Assembly: GCF_002291425.1 (NCBI RefSeq)
Contig: NZ_CP014136.1
Span: 3,348,001-3,412,000, forward strand
Length of the DNA: 64,000 nt
DNA from: Gibbsiella quercinecans
Lineage (GTDB): Bacteria; Pseudomonadota; Gammaproteobacteria; Enterobacterales; Enterobacteriaceae
Reading direction: 5' to 3'
A program made the position numbers and the translations under genes. The notes beneath the pieces were generated by a model. That model did not search any database, had not been told where the DNA came from, and saw nothing but the letters and a program-made list of their open reading frames with translations. Positions 39,743 through 51,828 of this stretch are shown piece by piece (position 1 is the first letter of the stretch; every line of letters starts with the position of its first letter).

Positions 39743-40378
39743 ATGAAGCAGCTCAAAACCACACCCGTTACTTTCGGTAAAGATGATGTAGAAATTATTG
39801 CACGAGAGACGCTGTACCGTGGTTTTTTCTCGCTTAATTTATATCGGTTCCGCCATCGTTTATTCAATGGTGAAATGAGCGGGGAAGTGAAACGTGAGGT
39901 TTTTGAGCGCGGGCATGCCGCAGTGCTGCTACCTTATGATCCACTGCGTGATGAAGTTGTGTTGGTTGAGCAATTACGTATCCCGGCGTTGGAGAGCAGT
40001 AACTCCCCCTGGCTACTGGAAATGGTGGCAGGTATCATCGAAACGGGCGAAAGCGTGGAAGACGTCTGCCGGCGTGAAGCTCAGGAAGAAGCCGGCGTTG
40101 CGGTCGGGCGTTGCAAACCGGTGCTAAGCTATCTGGCCAGCCCCGGCGGCACCAGCGAACGCCTATCGATTATGGTGGGGGAAGTTGACGCCACTACCGC
40201 AGAAGGGATTCATGGGCTGGCGGCCGAAGATGAAGATATTCGTGTCCATGTGGTTAGCCGCGAACAGGCTTATTGCTGGGTAGAAGAGGGCGTAATTGAT
40301 AACGCCGCATCAGTGATTGCATTGCAGTGGTTGGCGCTGCACCATGAATCGCTCAGAAAAGAATGGGTCAACTCATGA
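39743..40378 (+). CDS. nudF: ADP-ribose diphosphatase (Nudix)
   Basis: Hydrolyses ADP-ribose to AMP and ribose 5-phosphate, limiting free ADP-ribose. It has 211 residues. The Nudix box runs [20 protein letters not shown], followed by AGV. N- and C-terminal parts match E. coli NudF ([32 protein letters not shown]). The start at 39743 matches the family with AGGAG ten bases upstream; ATG at 39734 is too close to that site. First gene of nudF-yqiB-cpdA. Confidence 0.95.
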   Translation: MKQLKTTPVTFGKDDVEIIARETLYRGFFSLNLYRFRHRLFNGEMSGEVKREVFERGHAAVLLPYDPLRDEVVLVEQLRIPALESSNSPWLLEMVAGIIETGESVEDVCRREAQEEAGVAVGRCKPVLSYLASPGGTSERLSIMVGEVDATTAEGIHGLAAEDEDIRVHVVSREQAYCWVEEGVIDNAASVIALQWLALHHESLRKEWVNS

Positions 40379-40800
40379 CAAAACGCTATACCCCTGATTT
40401 CCCGGAAATGATGAGGCTGTGTGAAACCAACTTCGCACAATTGCGCCGCTTATTGCCGCGTAATGATGAAGTGGGTGAAACGGTGACTTATCAGGTGAAC
40501 GGCGCCAGTTATCGTCTGACCATTATTGAGTCCACGCGCTATACCTCGCTGGTGGAGATCAAGCAGGTGTTCCCGGCGGTCAGCTACTGGAGCCTGCCGG
40601 CAATGACGGTGCGGCTGTACCACGACGCCATGGTTGCGGAAGTGTGTTCCAGCCAGCAGATCTACCGTTTTAAAGCACGTTATGATTATCCGAACAAAAA
40701 GTTGCATCAACGCGACGAAAAGCATCAAATTAACCAGTTTCTTGCTGATTGGCTGCGCTACTGTTTAGCGCATGGCGCGATGGCGGTTCCGGTTTGTTAG
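40375..40800 (+). CDS. yqiB: YqiB, DUF1249 protein
   Basis: Conserved protein of unknown function encoded in the nudF-cpdA transcript. It has 141 residues, soluble, with [20 protein letters not shown] at the start and a C-terminal [19 protein letters not shown]. The start codon overlaps the nudF stop (ATGA), so translation is probably coupled. Confidence 0.93.
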   Translation: MTKRYTPDFPEMMRLCETNFAQLRRLLPRNDEVGETVTYQVNGASYRLTIIESTRYTSLVEIKQVFPAVSYWSLPAMTVRLYHDAMVAEVCSSQQIYRFKARYDYPNKKLHQRDEKHQINQFLADWLRYCLAHGAMAVPVC

Positions 40801-40827
40801 ACAGACTGAAATAGCAAAGGACACCAT

Positions 40828-41655
40828 TTGGAAAGCCTGTTTAAACTGCCCGTGGCGAGTGGGGCCAAGGTCAGAATCCTGCAAATAACAGATACCCACC
40901 TTTTTGCCGGCAAGGATGAAAGCCTGCTCGGCATTAATACCTATCGCAGCTACCTCGCGGTGCTGGAAGCCATTAAGGCACAGCAGCGGGGGGTTGATTT
41001 GATCGTCGCGACCGGCGATCTGGCGCAGGATCATTCCCAGGCCGCCTATCGGCATTTCGCCGAGGGCATTTTGCAACTGCCGGCGCCCTGTGTCTGGCTG
41101 CCGGGTAATCATGATTTCCAGCCGGCGATGGTGGACGCATTGGCCGCTGCCGGCATCACGCCTTCCAAACACGTGCTGCTGGGCGATAACTGGCAAGTGC
41201 TCCTTCTGGACAGCCAGGTTTTCGGCGTGCCGCACGGTGAACTGAGCGAATATCAGCTTGAATGGATGGAGCGCTGCCTGCAGGCCCACCCTGAGCGCTA
41301 TACGCTATTGCTGCTGCACCATCATCCGCTGCCTTCCGGCTGCACCTGGCTGGATCAACACAGCCTGCGCAACCCCCATACGCTGGGGGAGATCCTATTG
41401 CGCTTTCCGAAGGTCAATACGTTGCTGTGCGGGCACATTCATCAGGAGATGGATATCGCCTGGCAGGGGCGGCGGCTGTTGGCAAGCCCTTCAACCTGCG
41501 TGCAGTTCAAACCGCATTGCACCAACTTTGCCATTGACGATCTTTCCCCCGGCTGGCGCTATCTGGATCTGCTGCCGGACGGGCGGGTGGAAACCCAGGT
41601 GTATCGCCTGGATAACGACGATTTTCGCCCTGATATGAATTCCGATGGCTATTAG
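40828..41655 (+). CDS. cpdA: 3',5'-cyclic AMP phosphodiesterase
   Basis: Hydrolyses cAMP and so tunes CRP-dependent regulation. It has 275 residues, a calcineurin-like metallophosphatase with ordered metal motifs ITDTHLF, ATGDLAQD, PGNHDF, LLHHHPL and CGHIHQE. It begins with TTG at 40828, preceded by AAGGA six bases away; the same unusual start (ESL...) is used in E. coli. It lies 27 bases after yqiB. Confidence 0.96.
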   Translation: MESLFKLPVASGAKVRILQITDTHLFAGKDESLLGINTYRSYLAVLEAIKAQQRGVDLIVATGDLAQDHSQAAYRHFAEGILQLPAPCVWLPGNHDFQPAMVDALAAAGITPSKHVLLGDNWQVLLLDSQVFGVPHGELSEYQLEWMERCLQAHPERYTLLLLHHHPLPSGCTWLDQHSLRNPHTLGEILLRFPKVNTLLCGHIHQEMDIAWQGRRLLASPSTCVQFKPHCTNFAIDDLSPGWRYLDLLPDGRVETQVYRLDNDDFRPDMNSDGY

Positions 41656-41757
41656 GGCGGTGCTCCTTGCCGTGTTCATTCACCTGGCTACGCCCGCGCG
41701 CTGTTTTGCCCTAAAATAGCCATCAACGGCCCACGCACAACGACGAGATACCGCCTC

Positions 41758-42339
41758 ATGTCAACGCTACTCTATTTGCACGGTTTCAACAGCTCGCCCC
41801 AGTCGGCCAAAGCGGCCGCCTTCAAGGCGTGGTTGGCCGAACATCATCCGGGCGTTGAAATGCTGGTGCCGCAACTGCCGGCCTACCCGGCGGAAACGGC
41901 GGAAATGCTCGAAAGCCTGGTGATGGCGCGCGCCGGCCGGCAGATGGGGATCGTCGGTTCTTCGCTGGGCGGCTATTACGCCACCTGGCTGTCGCAATGT
42001 TTCTCCCTGCCCGCCGTGGTGGTCAATCCCGCGGTAAAACCGTTTGAATTGCTGATTGATTACCTGGGGGAAAATGAGAACCCCTACACCGGCCAGCAAT
42101 ATGTGTTAGAGTCTCGTCACATTTACGATCTGAAGGTGATGCAGATCGATCCTTTGGAGTCGCCAGATTTAATCTGGCTGCTGCAGCAAACAGGGGATGA
42201 AATACTCGATTACGGCCAGGCTGTGGCGTATTACACTGCCTGCCGGCAAACGGTAGAGGCCGGTGGAAACCATGCCTTTGTCGGTTTCGAGCACTATTTT
42301 CCCCAGATTGTGGATTTTTTAGGGCTCAACGCTGTCTGA
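41758..42339 (+). CDS. yqiA: Esterase YqiA
   Basis: Small alpha/beta-hydrolase active on short acyl and palmitoyl esters in E. coli. It has 193 residues with the oxyanion/LHGF motif [13 protein letters not shown], nucleophile Ser in [10 protein letters not shown], and catalytic His in [12 protein letters not shown]. It lies upstream of parE with a 47-base gap, as in E. coli. Confidence 0.95.
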   Translation: MSTLLYLHGFNSSPQSAKAAAFKAWLAEHHPGVEMLVPQLPAYPAETAEMLESLVMARAGRQMGIVGSSLGGYYATWLSQCFSLPAVVVNPAVKPFELLIDYLGENENPYTGQQYVLESRHIYDLKVMQIDPLESPDLIWLLQQTGDEILDYGQAVAYYTACRQTVEAGGNHAFVGFEHYFPQIVDFLGLNAV

Positions 42340-42380
42340 GCAGGCGGTTCCGGCACCTTCCTTTAACCACGAAAAAATAA

Positions 42381-44282
<1,902 letters not shown>

Positions 44283-44342
44283 CCCCGGCCAGGCCCGGTG
44301 GTTGCCGGGCTTGGTTTTCTGCGCTTGAACAGGGCGGAATGC

Positions 44343-45239
44343 ATGAAAATCACCCTTGAAGAACTCCTGGCATTCACCGCGGTGGTGGATTGCACCTCGA
44401 TTACCGCGGCAGCCGAACAGCTTGGCCAAACCGCTTCCGGCATCAGCCGCGCCCTTAGCCGGCTGGAGAAAAAGCTCGACACCACGTTGTTGCGCCGCAC
44501 GACCCGCCGCCTTGAATTGACCGAAGAAGGGCAAACTTTCCTGAGCCACGCCCGTGAAATCATCCGCTCGGTTGAAAATGCCGAGGAACAGATGGCGTTA
44601 CGGCGCACCTTGCCGGCCGGCCGGCTGCGGGTCAATGCCGCAGCGCCGTTTATGGAGCACGTGATTGTGCCGCTGGTGGCCGGGTTCCGCCGTCAGTTTC
44701 CGCAGATCACGCTGGAGCTGAATACCGATAACCTGTTTATCGATCTGCTGGAAAAGCGCACCGATATTGCGATTCGCATCGGCACCCTGCGCGATTCTAC
44801 CCTGCACGCACGCTTGCTGGGCTACAGCACGCTGCGCATCCTGGCCAGTCCGGAATACATTGCCCGTTTTGGCGCGCCACAGCGCGTGAGCGACCTGCAT
44901 GACCATTGCTTACTGGGCTTTAGCCAGCCGGAATCGCTGAATCAATGGGCGCTGCGCGACGAGCAGGCGGAATTTTTCACCATCACGCCGACCATTTCGG
45001 CTTCAAGCGGGGAAACCCTGCGGCAACTGGCGCTGTGTGGGGAAGGGATCGTGCAACTGTCGGATTTCATGACGCGGGAAGATCAGCGCGCCGGGCGGCT
45101 GGTGCCGCTGCTGAAAGCGCAAACCCAGGGTGGGCACCGGCCAATTAACGCAGTGTATTATCACAATACCCCGCTGGCGGCGCGAATTACCTGTTTCCTG
45201 GACTACGTAAGCGCCCATATCGACGCCCAGCACCTGTAG
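44343..45239 (+). CDS. LysR-family transcriptional regulator
   Basis: 298 residues. An N-terminal winged helix-turn-helix (~1-60, FTAVVDCTSITAAAEQLGQT then SGISRALSRLEKKLDTTLL) is followed by a two-lobed effector domain (~88-295). It follows parE and converges on mdaB, whose stop lies 38 bases beyond its own. I do not recognise a specific ortholog. Related enterobacterial LysR genes beside quinone reductases act in redox control, but a target cannot be shown from this sequence. The start at 44343 matches the domain start. Confidence 0.9.
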   Translation: MKITLEELLAFTAVVDCTSITAAAEQLGQTASGISRALSRLEKKLDTTLLRRTTRRLELTEEGQTFLSHAREIIRSVENAEEQMALRRTLPAGRLRVNAAAPFMEHVIVPLVAGFRRQFPQITLELNTDNLFIDLLEKRTDIAIRIGTLRDSTLHARLLGYSTLRILASPEYIARFGAPQRVSDLHDHCLLGFSQPESLNQWALRDEQAEFFTITPTISASSGETLRQLALCGEGIVQLSDFMTREDQRAGRLVPLLKAQTQGGHRPINAVYYHNTPLAARITCFLDYVSAHIDAQHL

Positions 45240-45277
45240 CGGCAACGCCCACCCGCGGTGCGGGCGGGCATGTGCGG

Positions 45278-45859
45278 TCAGGCAAACACGTTGCCCAGGT
45301 GCGCCTTATAGTTGGCGATGAACGTTTCGATCTGCGGATCTTTGATCACATCGTTGCAGATGAAGGTTGGCAGCGCTTCCATGCCCAGGAACTGGTTTGC
45401 CTTGTGGAAGTGCAAGTACACGCCGTCGACGCCCACCCCATGGAAGAACTGATCCGGATCGGTAAAAGCTTCCAACGGGGCGTTCCAGGTCAGGCTTAGC
45501 ATGTAAGTTTTGCCTTGCAGCAGGCCGCCGGAGCCGTATTTTTTGCTGGCGTCGGAGCGGGTGCGGCCATCGCTGGCATACAGGCTGCCGTGGCCAACGG
45601 TAAAGACTTCGTCGATGTATTTTTTCAGGATCCAAGGCTCGCCCATCCACCAGCCGGGCATTTGGTAGATGACCGTATCGGCCCACTGGTATTTCTCGAT
45701 TTCCGCGGCGATATCGTAGCCATCATCGACAACGGTGACTTTAACGTCGTGCTGTGCGGCGCGCAGCACGTTTTCCGCCACATCGCTCAGGGTTTGGTTT
45801 AACCGGCCTTCAGAATGGCCGAACTGTTTTTTTGCATTGATAATCAGTATGTTGCTCAT
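45278..45859 (-). CDS. mdaB: NADPH:quinone oxidoreductase MdaB
   Basis: FAD flavoprotein that reduces quinones by two electrons, protecting against redox cyclers. It has 193 residues, equal to E. coli MdaB, with a flavodoxin-like fold: MSNILIINAKKQFGHSEGRL, then QMPGWWMGEPWILKKYIDEV, YGSGGLLQGKTYMLSLTWNA and HKANQFLGME. It keeps its E. coli location before parC. Confidence 0.95.
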   Translation of the reverse strand: MSNILIINAKKQFGHSEGRLNQTLSDVAENVLRAAQHDVKVTVVDDGYDIAAEIEKYQWADTVIYQMPGWWMGEPWILKKYIDEVFTVGHGSLYASDGRTRSDASKKYGSGGLLQGKTYMLSLTWNAPLEAFTDPDQFFHGVGVDGVYLHFHKANQFLGMEALPTFICNDVIKDPQIETFIANYKAHLGNVFA

Positions 45860-46156
45860 CGTCTGTCATTCCTGTCCGATAAAAAGAATTTTTCCCTGCA
45901 CATGCCGTACAGAACTTACGCTGACTGCCAGTGTAATACTTAGCAAGAAAAGGGAAAATGAGATCCAGCGCACAACAGTCTTGACTAAAAATCAATAAAA
46001 GCGCCCGGCAGTAGCGCCATTTTGCACAAAATAAAATTTTGCCCGGCGCCGGTGAACGAGAAATGCACCAATTGTGACAGTGACCCGCAGATGGGGTACT
46101 ATCGCGGGCAAGAATCGACAAGCATTGCCAAGCCACGGTCTGAGGATATTTGAGTA

Positions 46157-48424
46157 ATGAGCGACCTGACTCATGACGGTGTAGAGCGTTTACCGCTGCA
46201 CACATTCACTGAAAACGCCTATCTGAACTATTCCATGTACGTCATCATGGATCGGGCGTTACCGTACATTGGTGACGGCCTCAAGCCGGTACAGCGCCGT
46301 ATCATCTATGCGATGTCTGAGCTGGGGCTGACTAACAGCGCCAAGTTCAAAAAATCCGCCCGTACTGTGGGTGACGTGTTAGGTAAATACCACCCGCACG
46401 GCGACAGCGCCTGCTATGAAGCCATGGTGCTGATGGCGCAGCCGTTTTCGTACCGTTACCCGCTGGTTGACGGCCAGGGCAACTGGGGCGCGCCGGACGA
46501 TCCCAAATCTTTCGCCGCGATGCGTTATACCGAATCGCGCCTGTCGAAATACGCCGAGGTGTTGCTGAGCGAGCTGGGCCAGGGCACGGTGGACTGGGTG
46601 CCGAACTTCGACGGCACGATGCAGGAACCGAAAATGCTGCCGGCGCGCCTGCCTAACGTGCTGCTCAATGGCACCACCGGCATCGCCGTGGGGATGGCGA
46701 CCGATATCCCGCCGCATAACGTGCGCGAAGTGGCCGCCGCTGCGGTGGCGCTGCTGGAGAAACCCAACGCCGGCCTGGACGAACTGCTGGAGTTTGTGCA
46801 AGGGCCGGATTTCCCGACCGAAGCCGAGATCATCACGCCGCGCGACGAACTGCGCAAAATTTACCAGAATGGCCGCGGTTCGGTGCGTATGCGCGCCATC
46901 TGGAAAAAAGAAGACGGCAGCGCGGTGATCACCGCCTTGCCGCACCAGGTTTCTGGCGCCAAGGTGCTGGAACAGATCGCCAGCCAGATGCGTGCCAAGA
47001 AGTTGCCGATGGTAGAAGATCTGCGTGACGAATCCGATCACGAGAACCCGACCCGGCTGGTGATTGTGCCGCGTTCGAACCGTGTGGATTTGGATCAGGT
47101 GATGAGCCACCTGTTTGTCACCACCGATCTGGAGCGCAGCTACCGCATCAACATGAACATGATCGGCCTGGACAACCGCCCGGCGGTGAAAGGGCTGGTG
47201 GAAATCCTGACCGAATGGTTGGCCTTCCGGCGCGAGACGGTGCGCCGCCGCCTGAACTACCGGCTGGAAAAAGTGCTCAGGCGCCTGCATATCCTGGAAG
47301 GTTTGCTGGTTGCGTTTCTCAATATAGATGAAGTGATCCACATCATCCGTACCGAGGACGAGCCGAAGCCGGTGCTGATGCAGCGCTTTAGCATTACGGA
47401 TACCCAGGCGGAAGCGATCCTGGAACTGAAACTGCGCCACCTGGCGAAGTTGGAAGAGGTGAAAATCCGCGGCGAGCAGGATGAGCTGGCGAAAGAGCGC
47501 GATCATTTGCAGGCGCTGCTGGCCTCTGAGCGCAAGCTGAATACGTTGATCAAAAAAGAGATCCAGGCGGATGCGCAAACCTATGGCGACGATCGCCGCT
47601 CACCGATTACCGAGCGCGCCGAAGCCAAGGCGATGAGTGAGCACGATTTCGTGCCGTCCGAGCCGGTGACCATCGTGCTGTCCGAGATGGGCTGGGTGCG
47701 CAGCGCCAAAGGCCATGACATCGATCCGATTGGCCTGAATTACAAAGCCGGCGACAGCTTCCGCGCCGCCGCGCGCGGCAAGAGCAATCAACCGGTGGTG
47801 TTTATCGACTCAACCGGGCGCAGCTATGCGCTTGATCCGCTGACGTTGCCCTCTGCCCGTGGGCAGGGCGAACCGCTGACCGGCAAGCTGACGCCGCCGC
47901 CGGGTGCCACCATTGAACAGGTGATCATGGCGCCGGACGAGCAGCGGCTGCTGATGGCGTCCGATGCCGGCTATGGCTTCGTCTGTACCTTCAGCGATCT
48001 GGTGGCGCGCAACCGCGCCGGTAAAGTGATCATCACCCTGCCGGATAACGCCAAGGCGTTGCCGCCGCTGGAGATTTATAGCGACGACGATATGCTGCTG
48101 TCGATCACCAAGGCGGGGCGCATGCTGATGTTCCCGGTGGCCGATCTGCCGCAGCTCTCGAAGGGCAAGGGCAATAAAATCGTTTCTATTCCTTCGGCGC
48201 AGGCATCTTCCGGCGAGGATATTCTTGCCTGGCTGTTCGTGCTGCCGCCGCAGACTTCCGTTACCCTGCACGTCGGTAAACGCAAGCTGACGCTGCGGCC
48301 GGAAGATTTGCAGAAGTTCCGCGCCGAACGTGGCCGCAAGGGCACGCTGTTGCCGCGCGGGCTACAGCGGATCGATCGCGTCGAGCTGGATATGCCGCCG
48401 CGTGCGGATGCCAGCGAGGAGTAA
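46157..48424 (+). CDS. parC: DNA topoisomerase IV subunit A
   Basis: Cleavage and religation subunit of topoisomerase IV. It has 755 residues. The catalytic Tyr is in [11 protein letters not shown]. The quinolone-determining region reads [12 protein letters not shown], with Ser84 and Glu88 (E. coli Ser80 and Glu84; the N-terminus here is four residues longer) both wild-type. A C-terminal beta-pinwheel domain follows. The start at 46157 keeps the family N-terminus ([20 protein letters not shown]). Confidence 0.98.
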   Translation: MSDLTHDGVERLPLHTFTENAYLNYSMYVIMDRALPYIGDGLKPVQRRIIYAMSELGLTNSAKFKKSARTVGDVLGKYHPHGDSACYEAMVLMAQPFSYRYPLVDGQGNWGAPDDPKSFAAMRYTESRLSKYAEVLLSELGQGTVDWVPNFDGTMQEPKMLPARLPNVLLNGTTGIAVGMATDIPPHNVREVAAAAVALLEKPNAGLDELLEFVQGPDFPTEAEIITPRDELRKIYQNGRGSVRMRAIWKKEDGSAVITALPHQVSGAKVLEQIASQMRAKKLPMVEDLRDESDHENPTRLVIVPRSNRVDLDQVMSHLFVTTDLERSYRINMNMIGLDNRPAVKGLVEILTEWLAFRRETVRRRLNYRLEKVLRRLHILEGLLVAFLNIDEVIHIIRTEDEPKPVLMQRFSITDTQAEAILELKLRHLAKLEEVKIRGEQDELAKERDHLQALLASERKLNTLIKKEIQADAQTYGDDRRSPITERAEAKAMSEHDFVPSEPVTIVLSEMGWVRSAKGHDIDPIGLNYKAGDSFRAAARGKSNQPVVFIDSTGRSYALDPLTLPSARGQGEPLTGKLTPPPGATIEQVIMAPDEQRLLMASDAGYGFVCTFSDLVARNRAGKVIITLPDNAKALPPLEIYSDDDMLLSITKAGRMLMFPVADLPQLSKGKGNKIVSIPSAQASSGEDILAWLFVLPPQTSVTLHVGKRKLTLRPEDLQKFRAERGRKGTLLPRGLQRIDRVELDMPPRADASEE

Positions 48425-48432
48425 TACAATCC

Positions 48433-48461
48433 CGGGCGCGGCTGCATGCTGCGCCCGTTTT
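48433..48461 (+). terminator. parC terminator
   Basis: CGGGCGC/GCGCCCG stem with an 11-base, partly self-complementary loop, followed by TTTT. Confidence 0.85.
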
Positions 48462-48477
48462 CCCTTGGGTGCCGGTA

Positions 48478-48604
48478 TATACCCAAAATAATTCGAGTTG
48501 CAGGAAGGCGGCAACGCAGCGAATCCCCAGGAGCTTACATAAGTAAGTGACTGGGGTGAGCGAGGAAAGCCAACACCCCTGCAACTTGAAGTATGAAGGG
48601 TATA
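48478..48604 (+). repeat. ERIC element, 127 bp
   Basis: TATACCCAAAATAATTCGAG to GAAGTATGAAGGGTATA with the core AGGAGCTTACATAAGTAAGT. It lies between parC and plsC and fills most of that 323-base gap. Nearly identical to the copy at 60012. Confidence 0.96.
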
Positions 48605-48747
48605 GTTAAATCAATGACGTTGAAACGCATAAATATATTGTGCGCGGCGGCGGCCGGCAGGAAAATAGCCCGAACCCACGGGGTATAAATAAGCAAAGAG
48701 CGGCGCAGCAGTTATCGCTGTGCCGGCAGTGTGCTAAAGAGGTTGTT

Positions 48748-49482
48748 ATGTTATTAATTTTACGTGCCGTTTTCGTCACTCTGTTTTGTATTTTGGTGTG
48801 CGTTTTCGGTTCTATTTATTGTTTATTTAGCCCGCGTAACCCCCGCCATGTCGCTACCTTTGGGCATTTGTTTGGCCGGTTGTCACGCGTATTGGGGCTG
48901 AAGGTTCTGGTACGCAAGCCCGCGGCGGCGGCTAGTTACGGCAACTGCATTTATATTGCCAACCACCAGAATAATTACGATATGGTCACGGCGTCGAATG
49001 TAGTGCAGCCGCGGACGGTGACCGTCGGTAAGAAAAGCCTGGCGTGGATCCCTTTTTTTGGGCCGCTGTATTGGTTGGCCGGTAACTTGCTGATCGATCG
49101 GGATAACCGTGCCAAGGCGCATGGCACCATTGCCCAGGTGGTTGAGCAGATTAAGAAAAAGAACATTTCAATCTGGATGTTCCCGGAAGGTACCCGTAGC
49201 CGCGGGCGTGGGTTGATGCCGTTCAAAACCGGCGCTTTCCACGCGGCCATTTCCGCCGGGGTGCCGATTGTGCCGATCTGCGTCTCCAATACCAGCAATA
49301 AAATCAGTCTGAACCGTTGGAATAACGGCCACGTGATTGTTGAAATGCTGGAGCCGGTGGATATCAGCCAGTATGGCAAGGAAAACGTGCGCGAATTGGC
49401 GGCGCATTGCCACGATCTGATGCAGGCAAAAATCGCCGAATTGGATGCCGAAGTCGCCCAGCTTGAAGCGGCTAAAAAATAA
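48748..49482 (+). CDS. plsC: 1-acyl-sn-glycerol-3-phosphate acyltransferase
   Basis: Makes phosphatidic acid from lysophosphatidic acid at the inner membrane. It has 244 residues: an N-terminal membrane helix (~4-26), acyltransferase motif I NHQNNYD (HX4D), and motif III FPEGTRSRGRG. A charged helical C-terminus follows. The start at 48748 has AAAGAGG upstream; the frame reaching back to 48640 lacks support. Functionally one step after PlsY, encoded at 13786. Confidence 0.97.
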   Translation: MLLILRAVFVTLFCILVCVFGSIYCLFSPRNPRHVATFGHLFGRLSRVLGLKVLVRKPAAAASYGNCIYIANHQNNYDMVTASNVVQPRTVTVGKKSLAWIPFFGPLYWLAGNLLIDRDNRAKAHGTIAQVVEQIKKKNISIWMFPEGTRSRGRGLMPFKTGAFHAAISAGVPIVPICVSNTSNKISLNRWNNGHVIVEMLEPVDISQYGKENVRELAAHCHDLMQAKIAELDAEVAQLEAAKK

Positions 49483-49540
49483 CATTATCCGCTGGCGTTA
49501 AAACAGGTATTTTAAACAGCACTGGATGCTGTTAACGCTT

Positions 49541-49576
49541 AGGCCCCCTGATGATCCCTGGGGGCTGGCTTTTTTG
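49541..49576 (+). terminator. plsC terminator
   Basis: AGGCCCCC and GGGGGCT stem with a T-run (CTTTTTT) shortly after. Confidence 0.8.
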
Positions 49577-49611
49577 CACATGGTCAATCTTTGTTTTTTA
49601 ATGGAGAGTTT

Positions 49612-51024
49612 ATGTCACTCAGTCGACGTCGGTTTATTCAGGCATCGGGTCTGGCGCTGTGTGCGGGTAGCGTGCCGCTGAGGGCTGAAGCGAAAGGAAC
49701 GCAGACCCCTTTACCTGTTCCCCCGTTGCTGGAATCACGCCGGGGCCAGCCGCTGTTCTTAACCCTGCAGCGTGCCCATTGGGCCTTTATGGATAGCCGC
49801 AAAGCCTCCGTGTGGGGCATTAACGGCATGTATCTTGGGCCAACGGTGCGGGTATACAGCGGCGATGACGTTAAGCTCATCTATAGCAACCGGCTGTTGG
49901 AACCGGTTGCCATGACCATTAGCGGCCTGCAGGTGCCAGGCACTCTGGCCGGCGGCGCGGCGCGCATGATGTCCCCCGGCGTTGACTGGGCGCCGGTGAT
50001 CCCCATCCGGCAGGCGGCGGCCACCTGTTGGTATCACGCGAATACCCCCAACCGTATGGCCCCGCACGTGTATAACGGCCTGGCGGGCCTGTGGCTGGTG
50101 GAAGACGCCGTCAGCAAGGCGTTGCCGCTGCCGAACCATTACGGCGTGGACGACTTCCCGCTGATTATTCAGGACAAGCGCCTGGATAACTTCGGTATGC
50201 CGGAATACGATCCGCCGGGGCAGGGCGGCTTCGTCGGCGACACGCTGTTGGTCAATGGCGTGCAGAACCCCTACGTTGAAGTGTCGCGTGGCTGGGTGCG
50301 CCTGCGTTTGCTGAATGCGTCCAACTCGCGGCGCTATACGCTGCAATTGAGCGACGGCCGGCCTTTCCATGTGATTGCCAGCGATCAGGGCTTCCTGCCT
50401 GCACCGGTGGTGGTGCAGGCGCTGATGCTGGCGCCGGGGGAACGGCGTGAAGTGCTGCTTGATATGTCGACGGGCGATGAAGTGACGATCAGCGCCGGCG
50501 AGTCGGCGGGCATTATGGATCGCCTGCGCGGCCTGTTCGAGCCATCGAGTATTCTGGTGTCGACGCAGGTGCTGACGCTGAAGCCCACCGGGCTGCTGCC
50601 GCTGGTGACTGATAATCTGCCGATGCGCCTGATGGCGGATCAGTTGCTGGATGGCAACGCGGTACGTTCGCGCGAGTTCCGCCTGGGGGATAGTCTGGCT
50701 GGCATCAACGGCGCGATCTGGGACATGAACCGTATTGACGTGCAGGCGAAGCAGGGCACCTGGGAGCGCTGGACGATCCACGCCGATACGCCGCAGTCGT
50801 TCCATATCCAGGGCGTGCAGTTCTTGATTAAACGGGTGAATGGCGCACAGCCGATGGCGGAAGACCGCGGCTGGAAAGATACGGTGTGGGTTGACGGCGA
50901 TGTCGAGCTGTTGGTGTATTTCCCGCAGGTGTCTTCAGAGCACTTCCCGTTCCTTTACTACAGTCAGACGCTGGAAATGGCCGATCGCGGTTCTGCCGGC
51001 CAGTTTGTGGTTCAGCCGGCGTAG
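49612..51024 (+). CDS. ftsP: Cell division protein FtsP (SufI)
   Basis: Tat-exported periplasmic protein that stabilises the divisome under stress. It has 470 residues, as in E. coli. A twin-arginine signal SRRRFIQAS is followed by a hydrophobic stretch and an Ala-x-Ala site near residue 27. Three cupredoxin-like domains follow (LGPTVRVYSGDDVKLIYSNR; CWYHANTPNRMAPHVYNGLAGL), without the full copper-ligand set of true multicopper oxidases. The start at 49612 has GGAGAG upstream. Confidence 0.96.
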   Translation: MSLSRRRFIQASGLALCAGSVPLRAEAKGTQTPLPVPPLLESRRGQPLFLTLQRAHWAFMDSRKASVWGINGMYLGPTVRVYSGDDVKLIYSNRLLEPVAMTISGLQVPGTLAGGAARMMSPGVDWAPVIPIRQAAATCWYHANTPNRMAPHVYNGLAGLWLVEDAVSKALPLPNHYGVDDFPLIIQDKRLDNFGMPEYDPPGQGGFVGDTLLVNGVQNPYVEVSRGWVRLRLLNASNSRRYTLQLSDGRPFHVIASDQGFLPAPVVVQALMLAPGERREVLLDMSTGDEVTISAGESAGIMDRLRGLFEPSSILVSTQVLTLKPTGLLPLVTDNLPMRLMADQLLDGNAVRSREFRLGDSLAGINGAIWDMNRIDVQAKQGTWERWTIHADTPQSFHIQGVQFLIKRVNGAQPMAEDRGWKDTVWVDGDVELLVYFPQVSSEHFPFLYYSQTLEMADRGSAGQFVVQPA

Positions 51025-51028
51025 CCTG

Positions 51029-51810
51029 CCCTCACCCCAACCCTCTCCCAAAGGGAGAGGGAGCAGCCCGCGCCCGTATTCATGTTAAGTGACTAATTCT
51101 CGCTTTCTGTTAGAACGTGCATATTGATGACGAGACTGTGTTAGAAAGTGCAGGGGGGAGTCATAGCTGAGTATTTGCACTATCGGCTCCCTCTCCCAAC
51201 GGGAGAGGGAGCAGCCCGCGGCCGTATTCATGTTAAGTGACTAACTCTCGCTCTCTGTTAGAACGTGCATATTGATGACGAGACTGTGTTAGAAAGTGCA
51301 GGGGGAGTCATAGCTGAGTATTTGCACTATCGGCTCCCTCTCCCAAAGGGAGAGGGAGCAACCCGCGCCCGTATTCATGTTAAGTGACTAACTCTCGCTC
51401 TCTGTTAGAACGTGCATATTGATGACGAGACTGTGTTAGAAAGTACAGGGGGAGTCATAGCTGAGTATTTGCACTATCGGCTCCCTCTCCCAAAGGGAGA
51501 GGGAGCAACCCGCGCCCGTATTCATGTTAAGTGACTAATTCTCGCTTTCTGTTAGAACGTACATATTGATGACGAGACTGTGTTAGAAAGTACAGGGGGA
51601 GTCATAGCTGAGTATTTGCACTATCGGCTCCCTCTCCCAAAGGGAGAGGGAGCAGCCCGCGGCCGTATTCATGTTAAGTGACTAACTCTCGCTCTCTGTT
51701 AGAACGTGCATATTGATGACGAGACTGTGTTAGAAAGTGCAGGGGGGAGTCATAGCTGAGGATTTGCACTATCGGCTCCCTCTCCCTTTGGGAGAGGGTT
51801 GGGGTGAGGG
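51029..51810. repeat. Array of five tandem 147-148-bp units bounded by inverted repeats
   Basis: The landmark CATGTTAAGTGACTAA recurs at 51081, 51229, 51376, 51523 and 51670 (periods 148, 147, 147, 147). Units are joined by the palindrome CCCTCTCCCAAAGGGAGAGGG or close variants. The whole array starts with CCCTCACCCCAACCCTCTCC (51029) and ends with the inverse, GGAGAGGGTTGGGGTGAGGG (51791-51810). Each unit holds two near-identical subrepeats, TGTTAGAACGTGCA and TGTTAGAAAGTGCA. Copies differ at a few positions in a mosaic way. No coding sequence is credible here. It lies between ftsP and convergent dkgA. Confidence 0.95.
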
Positions 51811-51828
51811 AAAAGGGAAGGCGATGAC

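Noticed and set aside
51029-51810. CRISPR array
   Set aside because: The repeated block is 147-148 bp and nearly the whole unit is conserved; there are no unique spacers of constant length and no cas genes nearby.
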